From assembly GCA_964513655.1 (NCBI GenBank), contig CAZENQ010000142.1, positions 1 through 5,656 of the forward strand: 5,656 nucleotides of DNA, written 5' to 3'. Positions 4,627 to 5,656 of the stretch are shown piece by piece; within the stretch, counting starts at the first letter, position 1, and every line of letters starts with the position of its first letter. The notes beneath the pieces were generated by a model. The model did no database searches and was not told the DNA's origin. It saw only the letters and a program-made list of their open reading frames with translations. The position numbers were made by a program, and so were the translations under genes. The stretch comes from G020350405 sp964513655 (GTDB lineage: Bacteria > Planctomycetota > Phycisphaerae > Sedimentisphaerales > Anaerobacaceae).

Positions 4627-5656
4627 GTGAGTTACATTGGATGGACTGTGCTGCTGATTTGTTTTTTGACGGGAGGCACACTGTTTTTTTCCGTCAACGC
4701 CGCCGCTCTGCGAACGTTTTCGCGTGTTAAACTACAGGATGCCTTAAAAGCACTGAACAAAGAGCAGGCTTCAGAAGAGCCCATCGATGATCTCGTAGGC
4801 AACAGCGAAAAACTGGTTTTGACCTGTTTGCTGTACCGACTTATATTCAATGTGTGCATATTACTGCTGCTGCTGGCCTGCCTTTCGTCGACGCGGGGTG
4901 GTGCTCCGGCGATTACCGATTATCTTCTTACCTTTGTTATTGCAGCGGCGATATTCTCGATTTTCAGTTTAGCAATCCCGCATGCTTTGGCCAAGTATGC
5001 CGGCGAGAAGATACTAAGCCGAACATACAAACTGTTAGTGCTGCTTCCGATTCTTGCCTGGCCGGTCCTTTACGTCTTTGACCTGTATGACCGCTTTGTG
5101 AGGCGGCTGGCCGGAGTGGTCCAAACGACTCCAGAGGAACAGCAGGAAGAAAAACAGGAGGAGTTCTTAAACGGTCTTGAGCAGCGCAGAACCGAAGGCG
5201 TTCTTGATGAGGAAGAACAAAAGATGATAGAGAGTGTGTTGGAGCTAAGCGACGCCACGGCCGACGAAATTATGACGCCCCGCACGGACATAGTGTCAAT
5301 CGAAGTCAACTCTGATTTGCAGACCGTTTTGGACACCGTAACCGGCGCAGGCCATACGCGCATCCCCGTCTATGAAGAAAATATAGATAACATAATCGGC
5401 CTTGTCTACGCCAAGGACCTGCTGACCGAAATCGGCAAAGAGCCCACAGATTTCAAACTGCGCGACAAAATCAGGGACGCATATTTTGTCCCTGAAACAA
5501 AACCTCTCAGGGAACTGCTTCATGCATTTCAAAATCAGAAGCTGCACATAGCCGTTGTGCTCGACGAATACGGCGGGACGGCCGGTATCGTTACACTCGA
5601 AGATATCCTCGAAGAGCTTGTCGGCGAGATAACCGATGAATACGAAGAAAAACCGC
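4627..5656 (+). CDS. CorC/HlyC-family protein with CNNM (DUF21) membrane domain and CBS pair, 3'-truncated by window edge
   Basis: The frame is open from GTG 4627 to the window end (343 codons). Residues 1-160 form a CNNM-type membrane domain with about four segments (4-25, 64-87, 98-121, 133-152). Residues 168-200 are a charged Glu/Gln-rich linker. A CBS pair follows: IMTPRTDIVSIE (215-226), HTRIPVYEENIDNIIGLVYAKDLL (243-266, first repeat), then VPETKPLRELL and IAVVLDEYGGTAGIVTLEDI to about 337. These are textbook CorC/HlyC signatures. The usual C-terminal CorC_HlyC domain lies beyond the window. CBS pairs in this family bind adenine nucleotides, and some members move Mg2+/Na+. Here the membrane motifs that usually mark the ion site (SGSETA-like, GNTLVN-like, GExxPK-like) read SVNAAA, YRLIFN and SLAIPH, so transport is doubtful. 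The 53-bp gap after ybeY holds only the ribosome binding site. It is positionally equivalent to E. coli ybeX (corC), which has no membrane domain. Confidence 0.9.
   Translation, partial: MSYIGWTVLLICFLTGGTLFFSVNAAALRTFSRVKLQDALKALNKEQASEEPIDDLVGNSEKLVLTCLLYRLIFNVCILLLLLACLSSTRGGAPAITDYLLTFVIAAAIFSIFSLAIPHALAKYAGEKILSRTYKLLVLLPILAWPVLYVFDLYDRFVRRLAGVVQTTPEEQQEEKQEEFLNGLEQRRTEGVLDEEEQKMIESVLELSDATADEIMTPRTDIVSIEVNSDLQTVLDTVTGAGHTRIPVYEENIDNIIGLVYAKDLLTEIGKEPTDFKLRDKIRDAYFVPETKPLRELLHAFQNQKLHIAVVLDEYGGTAGIVTLEDILEELVGEITDEYEEKP

Noticed and set aside
4854..5081. Short + strand frame inside the CorC-like gene
   Set aside because: It lies in another frame within the membrane domain of a well-supported CDS and has no recognisable product.
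1..5656. Mobile element, CRISPR, tRNA/rRNA, riboswitch, hairpin terminator or novel defence system
   Set aside because: Reading both strands showed no such structure: the window is filled by conserved housekeeping genes with short gaps, and no stem-loop plus T-run follows any stop codon.

Overview
The window holds six tightly packed genes, all on the + strand, that read as one housekeeping operon. In order they are: uppS (undecaprenyl diphosphate synthase, 5' end outside the window), cdsA (CDP-diglyceride synthase), phoH/ybeZ (PhoH-family ATPase), a pgpH-like membrane HD phosphohydrolase, ybeY (rRNA maturation endonuclease), and a CorC/HlyC-type protein with a CNNM (DUF21) membrane domain and a CBS pair (3' end outside the window). 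The gaps are 16, 9, 102, 4 and 53 bp. I see no convincing internal promoter or terminator, and no tRNA, rRNA, CRISPR array, transposase or phage gene.

Organism. The DNA is bacterial with moderate GC content. My best guess is a Planctomycetota member (Phycisphaerae-like). The grounds are the CdsA C-terminal signature in the form PGFGGILDIIDS instead of the usual PGHGG..DRxD, the weak or absent Shine-Dalgarno sequences before several ATG starts, and a T-rich TTTTGA-type spacer. This rests on recalled family patterns, not a search, and is tentative.

Layout and logic. Positions 1-1434 make lipids for the envelope: UppS builds the C55 carrier for peptidoglycan, and CdsA makes CDP-diacylglycerol for phospholipids. 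Positions 1444-5656 form a PhoH-PgpH-YbeY-CorC block. In Escherichia coli the matching cluster is ybeZ-ybeY-ybeX, with no pgpH. In Bacillus-type Firmicutes it is phoH-pgpH(yqfF)-ybeY, usually without corC. This window combines both arrangements. PhoH and YbeY belong to ribosome/RNA maturation, PgpH predicts cyclic di-AMP breakdown, and the CorC-like protein would be a membrane-anchored nucleotide-sensing CBS protein.

There is no sign of an unknown multi-gene system. The points worth a second look are variations within known families: PgpH has lost its extracytoplasmic sensor domain, YbeY has Asp in place of the third metal-binding His, the CNNM domain of the CorC-like protein lacks the residues that normally mark its ion site, and a repeat-like 102-bp spacer before pgpH carries a small ORF that overlaps the pgpH start codon.
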